A DNA stretch of 64,000 bases from Manis javanica (lineage: Eukaryota; Chordata; Mammalia; Pholidota; Manidae), in NCBI RefSeq assembly GCF_040802235.1, contig NC_133156.1, forward strand, positions 146,613,173 through 146,677,172, written 5' to 3'. The first letter of the stretch is position 1. Each line of letters begins with the position of its first letter. A program made the position numbers and the translations under genes. This document shows, one piece after another, positions 32,294 through 43,600 of this stretch. The notes under the pieces were generated by a model that was not told the DNA's origin, did no database searches, and saw nothing but the letters and a program-made list of their open reading frames with translations.

Positions 32294-33690
32294 CCAGAGA
32301 CCAGCAGGGGCAGAAGGAGAAACAGGGCCTTTTCCTGGAGGGACGGGGTGAGGTGTTTGAGAAGATACCCTGGGGGTGGGAGCAGGGGTGGCGGGGGAAG
32401 ATGGTCAAAGAACAGGTGGCCTGTAGAATGACACCAAAGTGGGAATCCAAGGCAGCCATGGGGTCGTGCCAGCTGGGGGCAGCCACACGGTACACAGAGG
32501 TTGGAGTGAGGGCTGTCGAATGGACCCAGAGCACGGGAATGAGGCAGGGGCAGGCAGATGCTGTTCTGAAGCTGCTGCGGCCCACGGGTCAGCCAGCCCT
32601 TGCGTCTGGGCAGGCAGGGCAGGGTGGTGAGGCTTCATCGTGGAAAGAAAGGGGCCAGCTCAGTGAGCCCTGATGGGGGCTGTGGCGTTTGGAAACGAGG
32701 TGGGTACCTAGAAGTGGGCATCTACATGACTGCTTAGGGGAGTGTGCTGGGCTTCCTCTGGTTGGTTTTCAGTATGAAAAGTAGGGAAGCTGTCAGCTGT
32801 TCATCAAGGGCTGTCTGTCTGGGGCTGCATGTCACAGGATGATTGCTCAGCTTCCTGGATGGTCACCGCAGGCAGAGGCTGGCTTCCTGCAGGCCTGACT
32901 ACCGCAGGCTGGCTTCTGGGCAGGGTGTCGTGACAAGGAATTTGTGTCCAGCATGCTGTGTGGCAGAGTTCTGGTTTTACGTGTGGTCTTGCCCTTGTCC
33001 CTTCTATCATTGTTTGGGATCCAGAGAGGAACTGAGTGTACAGAAAACTGCCAGGCAGTCTGGGCTGCTGGCTTCAGCAGACAAGGCTGGAGGGGCTGGG
33101 GGGGTGTAGAGGGAGCTGGCTAGGAGGCTGAGGCCCCTCTCCAGCATCCCTTAGTGCAGGGGGACTGGGGAGCCCGGACCCCTGCAGACCCCTGCAGTCC
33201 ACATGAGGTGTGTGGCCGGGACCTGCACTGCTTTCCCCAGTGGGGAGTGGGCTGGCACGCTCGGCTTCTTCAGAACCAGCCCCACGGGACCCACCCCACT
33301 GGTGTTGCCAGGCAGCTGCATGTACCCCTGAAACTCCCTCAGAGTGACAGTCCTTCTGTGTTCCACCAAGTACCAAACCACTTAGGACCCTGATGTTCTC
33401 CAGATTCACGGCATTTTATGAAGAGTGGTTTCCATGTTTACAGGTGGGGACATGCAAAAATACCGAAAGGAAATTTGAACCCATCTGGCCCAGATGCAGA
33501 AACAGGAACCTGTTTCCCAGGTGTGCAGTTAGGTGGGCCCTGTGAGTGCCGGTCAGCTGCACAGAGGCACCTGCACCCCCAGCCCTGCCCTGGGACAGGA
33601 AGGCAGCTGGAAACCACGGGAAGCAGCATCCAAACAGAGGGCAGGAAGCCTTTGCACCTGTTTGCTTTCCACAGGAAGTGTCCTGTCACT
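32294..33690. other. Unassigned GC-rich stretch
   Basis: Open frames of 60-110 codons on both strands overlap without recognisable content. No repeat securely seen. Confidence 0.4.
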
Positions 33691-33691
33691 G

Positions 33692-33765
33692 ATACCTGCC
33701 TCCCTCCCTCCCTCCCTCCATTCCTTCCCTTCTTCATCCCTCCCTCCCTCCCTCTCTTGTCCTTC
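33692..33765. repeat. (TCCC)n / pyrimidine-rich simple repeat
   Basis: Two blocks of ccctccctccctccctcc separated by ttccttcccttcttcatc. The 117- and 148-codon minus-strand frames across it (Gly/Arg/Glu-rich) are artefacts of this repeat. Confidence 0.9.
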
Positions 33766-34142
33766 TTTCCTGGCCTCACCCCCCCCTTCACATACTCTTA
33801 CATGCCCAGCACGGTGAGGTGTGCTCAGGCTGGCTGGTGAGTGAATGGCATGACCTCTGCCCTGTGGGGAAGCCGGCTCACAGCGCTCTGCAGGACACCT
33901 CCCTATTCGCAGAGCAGAAACCCTTCTGTCCCCTGTTGGGTGCTGTGTGGAGAAGCAGCCAGTGGCCACCTGTGTCCAGACCTTCACAGGCTTTGGCACT
34001 TTCTCTGTCTACCTTTGCTCCCTTGCTAAGGCCTTTTTCCTCAATATCTTGACCCTCTCTAATATGTTTACATCCTCTGGAAATGGGGATTCCCAGACAG
34101 GGAGCATTTTCCACTAAGGCCTGACCAGACCTGGTAGGAATG
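33766..34142. other. Unassigned non-coding stretch
   Basis: Nothing recognised. Confidence 0.4.
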
Positions 34143-34487
34143 TGTGGGGAAAATGGAAGATCCTATGGCCAGGACCCTCACCTGACCCTAAACTACTTGA
34201 TAATGTAACTAGTACTAGGCCACTGCTTCCACATCCATAGGCAGTAAGTATTATTGACTGAGTCACTGCATACAGAGCTCCTCCCAGTGCTCTGGGCAGA
34301 GGCAGTGACAGAGGAGGATTCTGGACCTGCAGACTGCTGGATGCAGATGTGATTCTAGTGCTCAACCTGTCACTAAGGGAATAAAGCCAGTATAAACCCT
34401 TTTACCTAAAAAGCATTCCATTGCCATATCTCAGTCTCACCGAATCCATAGTTAACTTTCCCTGGGCTGAAACCCTCAGGCAAGACA
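34143..34487 (+). mobile_element. Solo ERV LTR, copy C
   Basis: Same family as copies A and B but on the plus strand. It starts TGTGGGGAAA and has 'cagtgctctgggcagaggca' just after the degenerate TATA region ('gcatacagagctcc'). It retains 'gtgattctagtgctcaacct', AATAAA at about 34379-34384 and the 3' end CAAGACA. No clear target duplication; the most diverged of the three. Confidence 0.75.
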
Positions 34488-34755
34488 GTTCTGTAAATAT
34501 CCATTTGTGGGGATGGGGGGTGGGGGAAGCATGTTTCTAAGCCATGCCCTGTACCCAGTGGGGTGTGCAAAGGCATGCAGACCCCGACCCTGCCCTCCAC
34601 GACAGCTTGTTGGAGGGCAGGGCCTCCCAGGAACAGGCCTCAGGTGGGCAGAGCTTCCAGCCCAATGTGGGGGCCTCATGCTGCATCAGTAGTAATGTGC
34701 ATTTGGGAAGCTCCACCTTGCTGAGGGTCTCGTACAACAGTGGCCTTAGCTCTCA
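34488..34755. other. Unassigned stretch
   Basis: No recognised feature. Confidence 0.35.
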
Positions 34756-35050
34756 GCTTCTCCTTTTTAATTTACCTTTAAAGTTTTTGTTGATATGTTT
34801 TTCTTTTGTTTCTTGATTCATTCATTTAATTTTGTTACCTTTTTATTATGGAAAACCTCAAACATACCCAAGTGGGGAGAACGGTACAATAAACGCCCCA
34901 CATGGAACCTTCACCCTCCTCCAACAGTAACATTCAGGCTAATCTTGTTACATCCACACAGACCCCCCCGACCTCATTTCATTCATAAATTTCCAGGAGA
35001 ACACAGTGTGTTTTCTCACCCCGTGATACAACTTTCTCACCTAAGAAGTG
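34756..35050 (-). mobile_element. Old L1 3' UTR fragment (L1M-like), antisense
   Basis: 'attatggaaaacctcaaaca' plus 'tacccaagtggggagaacgg' plus 'tacaataaacgccccacatg' follows the reverse of an old L1 3' UTR. Orientation is from memory of the family. Confidence 0.55.
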
Positions 35051-35420
35051 AAAGATGGTAGAGTTGGATCTGGTTGTGCTCCAGTGTAAAAAAAACAGTC
35101 AGGATCTTTGCAGCCTCCTGGACATACGTTGTTACTGTTGTCCATTCCTAGGAGACCACCAGCCCCGTGAAAGCCCTGTTGATCGTGTGCACAGTCGGCT
35201 GTGTCTCTGGTTCCTGTGCTTGGAATAATCTGTAAATCCTCACCAATGACCTGGGGATGTCATGAAACAAGCCATTTCTTCTGCCTCGTGCACAGAACCA
35301 ATTTCTTCCCACTCTGCATTACCACTCCCTGAGGCCTCACTTCTTGCTTTAATAAGCTGAATCCCTTTCAACGAAATCAGCTTGAATTCTTTTTCTTATT
35401 AGGGATTGTTCTCTGGATGA
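35051..35420. other. Unassigned stretch
   Basis: No recognised feature. Confidence 0.35.
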
Positions 35421-35424
35421 TTAT

Positions 35425-35595
35425 CCAGGATGGTAGTTCTCCACCCCAGCCACCCATTAGAATCACCTGAGCAGCACTGAGGAAACCTTAGAGAATCTGA
35501 AATTGCCTGTCTTGGGTGGGTGAGACCCAGGCACAGGGGTTTCCTAGGGGTCCCCAGTGGTGCTGAGGGAGCCTGGGTGGGGGCCACTCTCCAGC
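35425..35595. mobile_element. MER5A-like hAT-Charlie element
   Basis: 'tggtagttctccaccccagc' and 'cacccattagaatcacctga', then a body with 'gtgagacccaggcacaggg', follow the MER5A consensus, a non-autonomous hAT transposon. Confidence 0.7.
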
Positions 35596-35860
35596 TGTCC
35601 TCTAAGCACTCACAGCATACAAAGCACACGCATGGTAATCAGCAGAAATAAGTGCCCTGAATGCCTGAGATAATTTGTTTGACCCAGTTTTTTACTTTTT
35701 AAGTCCAGGCAACAGCTGGAGCCACACTTAAGGCAGCAAGCAGAGCTAATTGAAAACCACCAGGGGCTCCCCTTCCCCGAGAGGCACGCCAACCAGAGAA
35801 CCTCAGTGGGCACCCATCCTCACCCAATGGGAGGTTAAATCCCATTGAAGGGGACTTCTA
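35596..35860. other. Unassigned stretch
   Basis: No recognised feature. Confidence 0.35.
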
Positions 35861-35864
35861 ATAT

Positions 35865-37062
35865 CCATGGGAAGGGGTGTAGGCACAGTTGGAAGATGAC
35901 CCCTGAGATTCCCATCCCCTAGTGGGCTTGCCCTTTACAATCCTCTCCCTGAATTGCAGGCAGAACCTGTGACTATGATGGGATATCATGCCTGTGAATA
36001 GGTTACTCATCAATTGATTTTGAGTTACTCAAATTGGGGGTGATCCTGGTGGGCCTGGCCCAAGCAGGTGAGTCCTTGCAAGGGACTGGGCCCTTCCTGG
36101 AGTGACATGTTGGAAATTTGAGGGGCCAGTGGAGCAGACCACATGGCAAGGACCTGAGGGTGACCCTAGAAGCTGAGAGTGGGCCTGGCTGATAGCTAGC
36201 AAGGCAATGGGGACCTCAGTCCTACAACTCCAGGGAAATGCACTCGACCCACAGCCTGGAGGACACTGGCAGTGGGTCTCTACCCAGGTAACTCCAGAAC
36301 AGGACACCATTGGCTGACACTTTGATTGCAGCCTGCTGAGACCCTGAGCAGAGGACCAGATCTAGCCATTGTCCCTTTTATTTCCTTTGCTCAGGGTCCA
36401 CAGAGGAACTGAGTGTAGAGAAAAAGACCTCCATGGAAACCATGAGATAATACATGTGCAGGCTTTTGTTCATTCATTTAGGTTTGTAATAAATAAAATT
36501 GTAAAATATACGTAATGTAAAATTGACCATTTTACTCATTTTTAAGCATACAATTCAGTGGGGGTGGGGGAACCCAGGCCACTGGGAGGGCACTTCGCAA
36601 TGCTGTGCAACTGTCATCACTATTTCTAGAAATTTTTCATCTTCCCAAACTGAAACTCTGTTCCCATAAACACTAACTCCCAGTTCTCTCCTCATCCTGC
36701 CTCGGAAATCTCTGTTCTGCCTTCTGCCTCTAAGACTCACTGCTCTAGAAACCCCATGTAACTGGACTCACAGCATTTGTCCTCTTGTGACTGGCTTATT
36801 TCATTGAGCATAATGTCCTCATGCCCTTTCGTGCTGTAGCATGTGTCCAAATGTCCTTCCTTTTTAAGGCTGAATAGCCTTCCACTGTATGGGTAGACCA
36901 CATTTTCTTTATCCGTTCCTCCATCACTGGACATACAGGTTGTTTGCACCTTTGTCTGTTGTAAATAATACTGCTATGAGCATGGGCACACAGAAATCTG
37001 TTCCCAAGTTGCTACATTTTAAAAAATTTGTTCTGTAGCAGTAGAAAACTAATACTGCAGAT
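35865..37062 (+). mobile_element. MaLR/MLT-like LTR, interrupted by old L1
   Basis: 'agaccacatggcaaggacct', 'agctgagagtgggcctggct' and 'ggggacctcagtcctacaac' followed by 'aaccatgagataatacatg' give the LTR body and polyadenylation region. The end 'gcagtagaaaactaatactg' resumes at about 37037. The middle (about 36455-37025) is foreign L1 sequence. Same family as 2400-3005. Confidence 0.6.
36455..37025 (-). mobile_element. Old L1 3' end inserted antisense in the LTR
   Basis: From 'aataaaattgtaaaatatac' (reverse of an L1M 3' UTR) to 'tgtaaataatactgctatga' (reverse of ORF2 C-terminal coding). 'ttatttcattgagcataatg' matches the equivalent place in L1-A. Clean target duplications are not visible. 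Confidence 0.75.
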
Positions 37063-39185
37063 AACTGATTCCAAGAGGAGCTCTTCACTTGTGTGTTGTG
37101 TCTGTGCGTCATAAATACTGGAAATGCTTCAGTGCTTTTATCTATGTGTCTTGCTTTACCTTCATAATAGCCGAGGGTGCAGGAGACCCAGCAGGGGGGA
37201 CCCAGGCCCAGCTCTGGTGCATGCTCCGCTGAAAAGTGTAGCTCTCCTACGAATGTCCCCTTGCACCCCACTGCTCTAGGTCCCACCTCCTCCAGCCTCC
37301 TTCAGACTGGGATGTCCCTGAGACCAGTGCCTTGTGCTGGGGACAGCCTGTCAGAGCTCACAGCCTGAGTGGGCTCCAGTTTGAATGGGGACCTATAGGA
37401 AAAGACAGGCCTCTGGTGTGTTCCACTGGGTGGCGCTCAGGGAGTCTGGTAGGTGGCTGGCTGGCAACTCCAAATCTTGGGGTGGGCATAAAAGGCCCAG
37501 CCCTTCATTTCCCAGGGAGATTATGATCATGCATTTTTGAAGATAGTTCTTTTGAACCACTTGGAAACAGCCAGGCAGTAAACATAGCATGTATTTTTAA
37601 ATCAAATGGAGAGCTTGTTCCTAGAAAATATTTCTACAGTGCATGCCGTACTTGCACGATGATGGCTCTGACAGCTGCTGACATTTCTAGGATGAATTTT
37701 GAATGTGTTCATGCATTTTAAGTTAAGTTAAAGGTCAGTCTATGTGGTTCATATCCATGAGAATGGAGATGTTTTTAGCATGACAATTTTGTTTATGGAA
37801 TGCTGCCCAGCCCAAAACAAGAACAAGGATGGAGGGCATGAATGTTAGTTTTTCACCACGGATAGCCTCTCTACTTCTGTTGAATCAGAGTAGATTATAA
37901 GCTTTTGGGTGTCCCCCCCGACCCCCGACCAGGTACTGGGGATACGTAGGTCAGTAGGGCTGGAGAAAGCCTCACGGATTGAGGGAGCTCATAAGGGCTG
38001 TGTGGGGGAGTGTGTGACAGTGTGGACAGGATGAGGAGAGGTGGAGAGGCGGGCAAGCTCAGAGCCTTGAACGAGCTCCTGTGCCCCATGGATCCCAGGA
38101 TGGGCAGGTGGGGTCCTGCTTTCCCCAGATGTATTTGACCCAAAGTGCTTGTGCAGGAGCATCTGCTGGGAATAACATTTTTCCATTCCACCTTGGGAAA
38201 CGTGGCCGTATGCCATGGGGACCCTGGGAGGGGCTTTGAACAGGGAGCTGGCAGTTTTCTGAGTCTCTGCGACGGTTTGATGGTGTGGAGTGGGGATCCG
38301 AGGCAGGCATGACCTCAGAGAGGGAGGGCTGTCCTTCAGAAGAGACCTGCCAAGGTCCTGGCCCCAGGTGGTGGCTGTGGGAGGGGAGGGACCCGGCTCG
38401 CAGGTGTTCAGGGTGGACAGGGGAGCAGGAGGCCGACAGGAATGGATGGGCTGGGATGGTGATGCCCCCATGCGGAACACTGGTGGAGCACAGGCCTGAG
38501 GGGAGCCGCTCAGGAGGGCACTTGGGGTATGCAGACGGAGCCCGGAGGCGGTGTCCCCAGCCTCTGCCTGCATCCCTCATCTCTCAGTGGGGAAAACAGC
38601 GGCCTCTGTGGGTCAGAGAACTCAGTGCGCCAGTGAGTGTAGAGGCCCTGACAGTGCCCCTCAGAGCCAGTGCTTGATGAGCCCTTGGCACCGCTGGCTA
38701 GAGGGACATTCAGCAGAAAGCTGCGCAAGAGGCTCCATCCTGTCTTTCTGCACTGGGCACCCATCCTGGTTTGTGTCACTCTATCTAGCCTCTCTGTCTT
38801 CTGGGGCCATGCTGGCAAGGAGGCAAGGACAGTAAAATGCAGACTCCTGGTACTGGCTGAGTGGTAGTGAAGGTGGAGGGATGGCTTTGGCCTCCCAGCC
38901 TCGTGCTCCGGGAGGGCCCTGGGTCCTGGGTCGCCCCCATCCCACTCCTCCATCTGACTTCCAAGGGCCCGATATTCCAGCAGCCACCTCCTCACAACAC
39001 GTCTGGCTCTCCTGAACCGCTGGGTTCCATCCAAGCTGTGCGCCCTCTCTGAGCATTCTTGCTCCCCTCTGCCTACAGGGAAATGCTGAGGTTTAATTGT
39101 ACATTGTCAACAAGAAGTAACACTTAACACTTTACAGTGAACATTTCCTGAAAGGTTTTGATACAACAGGTAATTTACTAGAAAT
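37063..39185. other. Unassigned GC-rich stretch
   Basis: Open frames up to 194 codons overlap on both strands (37989-38573, 38059-38580, 38510-39034 minus; 38285-38677 plus). They have no recognisable domain and mutually shadow each other. Possible weak L2 similarity near 37930-38000. Confidence 0.45.
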
Positions 39186-39189
39186 TTCA

Positions 39190-39315
39190 TTCTCAAATAA
39201 TTGAGTTTGTCCAATTATGTCCCTGTTTACAAATGACAAACCAAGGCTTGGGGAGGATTTGCAACTGGCTGAAAGGGATGGCACTGTATTCAAAAGATCG
39301 TGTGGTTCTGACTGA
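39190..39315 (+). repeat. MIR SINE fragment
   Basis: 'tccctgtttacaaatgacaa' plus 'accaaggcttggggaggatt' follows the MIR core. Confidence 0.6.
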
Positions 39316-39675
39316 TGTCCAGGACCCTCTACGGCAAGCTACAGGCTTGGGAAACCGGGCCTCTGGGGAGACTGAGGCAGGAGCAGGCTCTCAGGGAGGG
39401 AGAGACAGGGACTAGAGTGGGGGCTGCTCTCGAATCTCCATGTCCTACTGCAAGGACAGCTTGACTTCACTGAGTTCCTGGTGCCTGGGAAAGTCCCAGA
39501 GGAAACTGCTGCTCCCCCCACTGGAGCTAAAGGAGCGAAGTTTTCCTTGTACCAAAGTGCCTTCCATAAAATAAGCCACTACATAATGTCTCTTACTATA
39601 TTTTACATTTCTTTCTCTTTTTGCATAAATAATATGCCTATACATTTTAGTAGGCTAAGGGAAAAACATCATTAA
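39316..39675. other. Unassigned stretch
   Basis: No recognised feature. Confidence 0.35.
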
Positions 39676-39679
39676 AAGC

Positions 39680-39960
39680 AAACCTGAACAATTCTTTTTT
39701 TCAATGCAAAGCAATGAATGCGGTTATTTGTTGCTTATCTATGCAGCTTTTTTTATATTTAAATATTTTATGAAATGTTTTGATAACACCTACTGCTTCA
39801 TAATCTGAAAGAACTGTAGATCACTAATGTCTTTGTAGAACTTTCTTTTGGCGGCTGCATAGAATTTATTGATGAAATGAACCATAGTTTATTCAGTTGT
39901 GTATTGTGGAACAAGTGTCTGCGTTGTTTATGCTGTGATCAGCACCGTGTTGATACCACA
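39680..39960 (-). mobile_element. Old L1 3' fragment, antisense
   Basis: 'tggcggctgcatagaattta' ... 'accatagtttattcagttgt' is the reverse of the ORF2 C-terminal/3' UTR region of an old L1. Confidence 0.55.
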
Positions 39961-40094
39961 CAAATATATGTCAGCAGTCAGCAAATACTTCCCAGTTGAT
40001 AAATTGATGGATTCATCTGCTAATAAGATGCAGACCAGTGAGACAGCTTTATGGAGAGAAAAATCCAGATTCTCAGTTGCCAGGACTTCTCTCC

Positions 40095-40250
40095 TGGCTG
40101 CAGCATAGACTTGGGCTTTTAATAAATACAGTGTCTGGGCCCAATCCTGGATATTTGAATTTAATTGGCCTGAGTGTACCTGCCATAGCTATTTTTTGTT
40201 TAAAGCTCTCCAGTTGATTCTAATTTGCAGCCAGTGTGGAGAAATGCTGA
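40095..40250. mobile_element. MER5-like hAT-Charlie fragment
   Basis: 'gggcccaatcctggatattt' ... 'ttgattctaatttgcagcca' ... 'gtggagaaatgctgaa' fits a MER5-type element, diverged. Confidence 0.55.
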
Positions 40251-40439
40251 AATAGGCAGTCTTTATGAAACAGTTCCTGCCAGACCTTCATAACCTGTAA
40301 AATGCCCCATTTGCATTTGTGGAACTCTTTCCATCTTGCTTACTGAGATGGGTAGGTTAGCCTGAGGAGGTCAACCAGAGGAGAAAGAAAATTAATTTAA
40401 TTGAGGGAATTATCCTCTGCTCATTTAGGTATGACCTTG

Positions 40440-40685
40440 ACCTTGAAACCCAAACTAAACAGGTTAGTACAAGAAAGTCAAATCACAGGCCCATCTCACT
40501 TGGGAAGATGGATCCCTAACAAAATCCTGGCAAACAGAATCCCAGAGTGCATAAAAATGGTAATAACCAATACCTAGGAATTGTTTGGGGATGCAAGGAA
40601 GGTTAATACTTGAAAAATCTGAAATTGTTATTCTTTCGAAAGAGAAAAATTATCAGAGTAAATGTAGAAAAAGCATTTGATAAAA
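40440..40685 (+). mobile_element. Old L1 ORF2 remnant, left half
   Basis: 'aaatcctggcaaacagaatc' is the 'KILANRI' coding block and 'gtagaaaaagcatttgataa' the 'KAFDKI' block of RT. It is interrupted at 40686-41506 by L1-C and continues after it. Confidence 0.75.
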
Positions 40686-40699
40686 TTAATCATTCATGA
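40686..40699. repeat. Target-site duplication of L1-C, left copy
   Basis: ttaatcattcatga, repeated exactly at 41493-41506. Confidence 0.9.
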
Positions 40700-41492
40700 C
40701 CCAGGAATTCCACTTGTAAGAATTTACCCTAAGGATGCAGCACTCCAGTTTGAAAAAGACAGATGCACCCCTATGTTTATTGCAGCACTATTTACAATAG
40801 CCAAGAAATGGAAGCAACCTAAGTGTCCATCAGTAGATGAATGGATAAAGAAGATGTGGTACATATACACAATGGAATATTATTCAGCCATAAGAAGAAA
40901 ACAAATCCTACCATTTGCAACAACATGGATGGAGCTAGAGGGTATTATGCTCAGTGAAATAAGCCAAGTGGAGAAAGACAAATACCAAATGATTTCACTC
41001 ATCTGTGGAGTATAAGAACAGAAGAAAAACTGAAGGAACAAAACAGCAGCAGAATCACAGAACCCAAGAATGGACTAACAGTTACCAAAGGGAAAGAGAC
41101 TGGGGAGAATTGGAGGGTAGGGAGGGATAAGGGTGGGGAAGAAGAAGGGGGGTATTGTGATTAGCATGTATAATGTGGGGGGTGGGGGAAAGGGGAGGGC
41201 TTTGCAACACAGAGAAGACAAGTAGTGATTCTACAACATCTTACTATGCTGATGAACAGTGACTGTAATGGGGTTTGTAGGGGGGACTTGGGGTAGGGGA
41301 GAGCCTAGTAAACATAAAAAAATAGGACTCAGAGGGAAGTAATAACTATGCACATCTATAGAAGCTGTTTTCTTTCTAGGAGCCCTTTTAAATGTGTGTA
41401 AAAGAAATCTTCTAAGGTTACCTGAGTTAGTTGTAATTGTGGAAATTGAATTATCTTAATAAAGATAGGTGATCTTGTTACTGAAAAAAAAT
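40700..41492 (+). mobile_element. L1-C: 5'-truncated young LINE-1
   Basis: A 793-bp insertion made of the last ~105 codons of ORF2 (open to the stop after 'MISLICGV', 41013-41015), a G-rich 3' UTR and A8 at 41484-41491. The open ORF2 end and exact 14-bp duplication indicate a fairly recent insertion. After an internal A7 (41316-41322) about 160 bp follow that L1-A lacks. This part has its own AATAAA (41458-41463), so it may be a short 3' transduction or a subfamily-specific 3' UTR. Confidence 0.93.
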
Positions 41493-41506
41493 TTAATCAT
41501 TCATGA
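41493..41506. repeat. Target-site duplication of L1-C, right copy
   Basis: Exact copy of 40686-40699. Confidence 0.9.
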
Positions 41507-42720
41507 TGAAAACTAAACTTTCTTATAAAACTAGGAGGAATAGTAAATGTTCTTCACCTAATAAAGGGTACTTGAAAACATACAAAATGCATCATTCTAA
41601 AGATGAAATAGTGGAAGCATGCACTTTAAAATCAGCAAACAGGGATGTACCATATCTCTACACTTCTTCTTGTCATGATACAGAAAAAGGAATTTGTGGC
41701 AAATGATAGAAAAAGAAGAAATTTGTCATTATTTGCAAATCATGTTATATGTAGGCAGAATTATCTACAGAGACAACATAAAAGTCTATAAATTATTTGA
41801 GAAAGTAGGTGTTTAGCAAGATGACTAGGTATAAAATTGATTTATGAAAGCCAATAGTAAAAATGTTTATAATAGAGAAAAAGTCTTTAAGTTACTTTGG
41901 AGCATATCTAAGAAATCATTTGTAAAGCCCATGCACAGAAAACCTCACCCATAGTGGCACTAAAGGAGGACTGTCTGCACGGGTAGATATCCAGTGTCAG
42001 TGAGCAGGGAAACTTAATAGCATAAAATTATGAATTGTCTTCAAACCAATCTCTAGATTCAAAGCAGCTCCCTTAAGAATGACAACCAGGGTTTTCATGA
42101 ACTTGACGCCTGAATTCTAACCTGTATAGTGAAGATCAAGGGACTGAGAATATCCATGAATATTTTAAAGCAGAATAGGGGTAGAGGATATGTTTCATAA
42201 ACATCAATTCTTATCAGGAAGCTGTTGTAATTAAGACAGTGTGGGCCTGGGCTAAGGATAACAAAACCAGTGGGGCAGAAGTGAGAGCGCAGAGACAGAA
42301 CTACCACCCGTGCATGGCTGGTTGGGACAGGGCAGAAGGGAGGTGGAGCATCATTGGCCGAAGGGGGAACTGTTGAGTGAATGCAACTGGACAAGCTGGC
42401 TTTCCTTTGCCCACAAACTGGATCCCATCACACAACATAGCACCTTCTAGGGTGGCAAGGAATGAACTGCAGCCATTAAAACATGGAGCAAGTTCCCAAA
42501 GACTCAATGTGAAATCCTTTTCATATAGTTTTAAAAAAGCACCGCTAAACAAAATATGTTTAAGCTTACATGTCTATATCATAATAATTTTTTTTAAAGC
42601 AAAGAAATGATGAGCCCCAAACTCAGGACAGCAGTTGCCTGTGGGGAAAGGGGCAAAGCGGTCCTGGGAAAAGAGGGCACGGACAGGTATTATTTATCTG
42701 CAACGTCCTCATCCTTGGGT
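41507..42720 (+). mobile_element. Old L1 ORF2 remnant, right half, and probable 3' UTR
   Basis: It continues the RT coding order after L1-C: 'aaatgttcttcacctaataa' and 'tacaaaatgcatcattctaa', then 'aggtataaaattgatttatg', later 'ttgtaattaagacagtgtgg' (about 42224), the 'VIKTVW' coding block. The part after ~42430 is A-rich and L1-like but weak. Strongly mutated throughout. Confidence 0.65.
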
Positions 42721-43375
42721 TGGCTGAGTAGGGGTGAGGTGAGGGTGTTCACTGTGTGACACAGACAGACAGATGGACACACCTAACAAAAGAGGCCATG
42801 GACCAGTGATGCTATTAACCTACTTCATTGTTAATCATACATTTATCTTGTGTTTCACTTTAACTTATATTCTATATGAAAGTTATCTAATTATCAATTA
42901 TTAAAGCAACCAGTTCGTGCTCAAACACTGGGTCCTTGAGCAAACATTTTTATGTTGCTCAAAGAAAGAACCTGGCAGAAAACCTGTACTAATGAACACA
43001 CTGAACAGACTTGCTGAAGTATTTACTATGAGTAGCCTTTAGGGCAAATGGATGTTTTAAAATTTAAAGACACCTTAAATAATCTGGTGTCTTTCTGCTG
43101 TGGCACACAATGTTGGTGATGCTCAGTGGTAACTCTCAAGAGAGATTCATAGTGATAAAAAAAGAACATTGTAATTTTGCAAAGAAGAGGTGCAACTTAT
43201 TTGTATTAAAATCAGAAGAGTAGGTGTCTGCTAAGATGGACAGGTGATGAGCTATTATTCATTTCAACAGCCATTATTAGTTGACCATTCCCATGACTGT
43301 TGCTAGATATCTAACATGGTGGATTCAAGCAAAAACAATGGTTTTATTATTGTTTCATTCATAGTATTGCCCCTC
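42721..43375. other. Unassigned AT-rich stretch
   Basis: No recognised feature. Confidence 0.4.
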
Positions 43376-43379
43376 ATCC

Positions 43380-43600
43380 TTCTCTGTTAGGGGCTTGACT
43401 GGGCTCATCTGGGTGGCTCAGGGCCTCTTGCGTGACTTCACTCAGGTGGTGCCTGAGGGGGGGCGTAATCTCCAGGAGGGCCTCGTCACACAACTGTGGT
43501 CCATGTGGTTGTAGGCTCTGATCCCAGCTGGGGCTCTCAGCTGGAACACTTCCACTTGGCCCTTCCGTGCAGCTGGGCTTCCTCCCAGCATGGCAGTGGG
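43380..43600. mobile_element. Old mid-repetitive element (same type as 63785-64000)
   Basis: 'ggggcttgactgggctcatc' plus 'tgggtggctcagggcctctt' resembles an old interspersed element found widely in mammals. The family name is not secure. Confidence 0.35.

Noticed and set aside
33438..33999. Gly/Arg/Glu-rich minus-strand frames
   Set aside because: Produced by the (TCCC)n simple repeat at 33692-33765.
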